Assembly (NCBI GenBank): GCA_030152805.1
Contig: JASLIG010000038.1
Location: 1 to 51,041, forward strand
Reading direction: 5' to 3'
DNA length: 51,041 nt
Source: Solirubrobacterales bacterium
GTDB lineage: Bacteria; Actinomycetota; Thermoleophilia; Solirubrobacterales; 70-9
Below are positions 49,930-51,041 of this stretch, in pieces (the first letter of the stretch is position 1; every line of letters starts with the position of its first letter). The notes beneath the pieces were generated by a model. That model worked only from the letters and a program-made list of their open reading frames with translations. It did no database searches and was not told the DNA's origin. Position numbers and translations under genes: made by a program.

Positions 49930-50631
49930 TTAGTCGAGCGAGGAGAGGAAATCGGCGAGCTCGTTGAGCTGCTTCGGCGACAGGTCGCGGAAAGAGGGCA
50001 TGATACCCGGGCCGATCTCGATCGAGCGGATGATCGCGGCGCGGGGGATGCGCTGGGCGATATGGGTCAGTTCGGGACCGGGACCGTTGTTGCCGTTCTC
50101 GCCCAGCTTGTGGCAGGCCAGGCAGCCGGAGCCGGCGACGACCTCCTTACCGGCCTCGTACTGCGGCGCGACCTTCATGTCGATCTCGGTCGGCGAGCCG
50201 CCGGTTGCGCCGAGGAAGGTGAGGTAGGCCATCGCGACGATCGTGAGCAGGCCGGCGGTGGTCGCGATCGGGCGTCGCACCGGGTTGCGCTCGGGCCCGC
50301 GATCGTAGAAGGGCAGGAGGAGGAGCAGGACCATGCAGACCGTGGGGATGCCGATGGTCGCGATCGGCACCAGCTCCGGTGGCTTGATCACGCGCAGAAC
50401 CTCGAAGAGGAAGAAGAAGTACCACTCCGGGCGCGGCACGTAGGTGGTCGACGTCGGATCGGCCTTCGGCCCCTGCTCGGCGCCGAGCACGACCGCCATC
50501 AGGATGATCACCCCGACGACGGCGACCATCATCGCCGAGTCCTTCAACACCGCGTAGGGGAAGAAGGGCTTGCCCTTCTTCTTCAGCAGCTCGTATTCCT
50601 CGAGATATGCCTGCTTGTCAGAGGGTTTCAT
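49930..50631 (-). CDS. qcrC: Menaquinol:cytochrome c reductase cytochrome b/c subunit
   Basis: The 233-residue protein fuses a subunit IV-like C-terminal part of cytochrome b (helices at 33-50, 88-107, 123-140; Qo motif PEWY at 68-71) to a cytochrome c domain with the haem-binding CLACH (170-174) and Met in PGIMPSF. This is the QcrC arrangement of Bacillus. It transfers electrons from the b subunit to cytochrome c. The start overlaps the qcrB stop by 4 bp. Confidence 0.93.
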   Translation of the reverse strand: MKPSDKQAYLEEYELLKKKGKPFFPYAVLKDSAMMVAVVGVIILMAVVLGAEQGPKADPTSTTYVPRPEWYFFFLFEVLRVIKPPELVPIATIGIPTVCMVLLLLLPFYDRGPERNPVRRPIATTAGLLTIVAMAYLTFLGATGGSPTEIDMKVAPQYEAGKEVVAGSGCLACHKLGENGNNGPGPELTHIAQRIPRAAIIRSIEIGPGIMPSFRDLSPKQLNELADFLSSLD

Positions 50632-51041
50632 GCGCTCGCGGAAGCTCCGTTGCCCGGCGCCGCTCCGTTGCCCTCAACGCCCGCGTCGAGCTGGGAGACC
50701 GGCGCGGCGACCTTCGGCTTCTCCGCTTTCAGCCAGGGCGGCGCAGTGGTGCCGAGCTTGACGACGAGGTACAGGTGGGCGCCGATCAAGGCGATGATCG
50801 CACCGGGGATGAGCAGCATGTGGATCGCGTAGAAGCGCGAGAGCGTCGTCGCCCCCAGCTCGGGACCGGCGCGCAGGAAGTCGCTCAGGTAAGGACCTAT
50901 CACCGGGCCGGTGCCGTTGATGTTGATGCCGACGACCGAGGCCCAGAAGGAGCGCTGGTCGAAGGGCAGCAGGTAGCCGGTGAAGGCCATCGTCATCGTC
51001 AGGATCAGCAGCACGACGCCGATCACCCAGTTGAGCTCGCG
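50628..51041 (-). CDS. qcrB: Cytochrome b6-like subunit of menaquinol reductase (N-terminus beyond window)
   Basis: The visible 137 codons read RELNWVIGVVLL at the window edge and end in an Ala/Gly/Pro tail. The transmembrane pair includes FTGYLLPFDQRSFWA and a helix with two histidines separated by 14 residues (AIHMLLIPG...GAHLYL), the spacing of cytochrome b6 rather than bc1. Haem b binding and quinol oxidation are expected. The gene is cut by the window end on its 5' side. The Ala/Pro-rich C-terminal extension is longer than in typical b6. Confidence 0.93.
   Translation of the reverse strand, partial: RELNWVIGVVLLILTMTMAFTGYLLPFDQRSFWASVVGININGTGPVIGPYLSDFLRAGPELGATTLSRFYAIHMLLIPGAIIALIGAHLYLVVKLGTTAPPWLKAEKPKVAAPVSQLDAGVEGNGAAPGNGASASA

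Overview
The window looks like chromosomal DNA of a high-GC actinobacterium of the Thermoleophilia/Solirubrobacterales type. The evidence is strong G/C bias at third codon positions, six tandem MCE genes plus an MmpL transporter, trehalose synthesis genes, a cytochrome b6-like quinol oxidase split into b and b/c subunits, and several secreted protein types I associate with that lineage (a collagen-like secreted protein start, an NHL/Fn3-like protein with a basic two-cysteine tail, and a four-cysteine secreted family). Lineage is inferred from gene content; there is no rRNA in the window.

Layout. 1-6.4 kb: a truncated secreted protein gene, a beta-propeller-like surface protein, pyrE with a sugar-nucleotide epimerase-like gene, a small membrane protein, an L,D-transpeptidase, a CPBP protease and a minimal MscS channel. 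6.5-11 kb: a class A penicillin-binding protein, a GT-C mannosyltransferase and a UPF0104 membrane protein. 11-18 kb: thiL, a small FlgM-like gene, a response regulator/histidine kinase/HtrA operon, and treT facing an OtsA-type gene. 18-21 kb: a small proline-rich membrane protein carrying an inserted repeat, then rpsF-ssb-rpsR-rplI and a membrane protein. 21-27 kb: a secreted four-Cys protein, a TetR regulator, a lipoprotein, purA, and dnaB coupled to a helicase-loader-like gene. 27-41 kb: an envelope lipid-transport block of six overlapping MCE genes without YrbE permeases, an MmpL transporter, and two further members of the four-Cys secreted family. 41-46 kb: tRNA-Lys, then a two-gene P-loop ATPase module (one protein with about 13 TPRs) behind a striking 48-bp operator-like array. 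46-51 kb: a membrane protein, tatC, tatA, a zinc-ribbon protein, polyprenyl diphosphate synthase, menG, and the menaquinol:cytochrome c reductase genes qcrC and qcrB (partial).

How the genes fit together: MenG and the polyprenyl synthase make menaquinone, which the qcrBC complex oxidises; TatAC exports folded proteins, commonly including the Rieske partner of that complex. PBP, L,D-transpeptidase, the GT-C enzyme, MCE proteins and MmpL build or service the cell envelope. The RR/HK/HtrA operon probably senses envelope stress.

Most unusual signals: (i) two families of dispersed palindromic repeats, one with arms whose sequence differs between copies while perfect pairing is kept, the other a paired 37-bp element, one pair of which lies in frame inside a gene; (ii) the ATPase/TPR pair with three contiguous 16-bp operator units over its promoter; (iii) three paralogues of an uncharacterised secreted four-Cys family, two of which flank mmpL; (iv) a repeated leaderless-promoter signature, TAnnnT exactly 6-7 nt before the start codon, at eight genes; (v) start-codon curiosities: divergent ATGs sharing bases at 5950-5953, and a glycosyltransferase frame that continues directly through the PBP stop codon with no canonical start before the middle of its first membrane helix. 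No gap between genes exceeds 300 bases.
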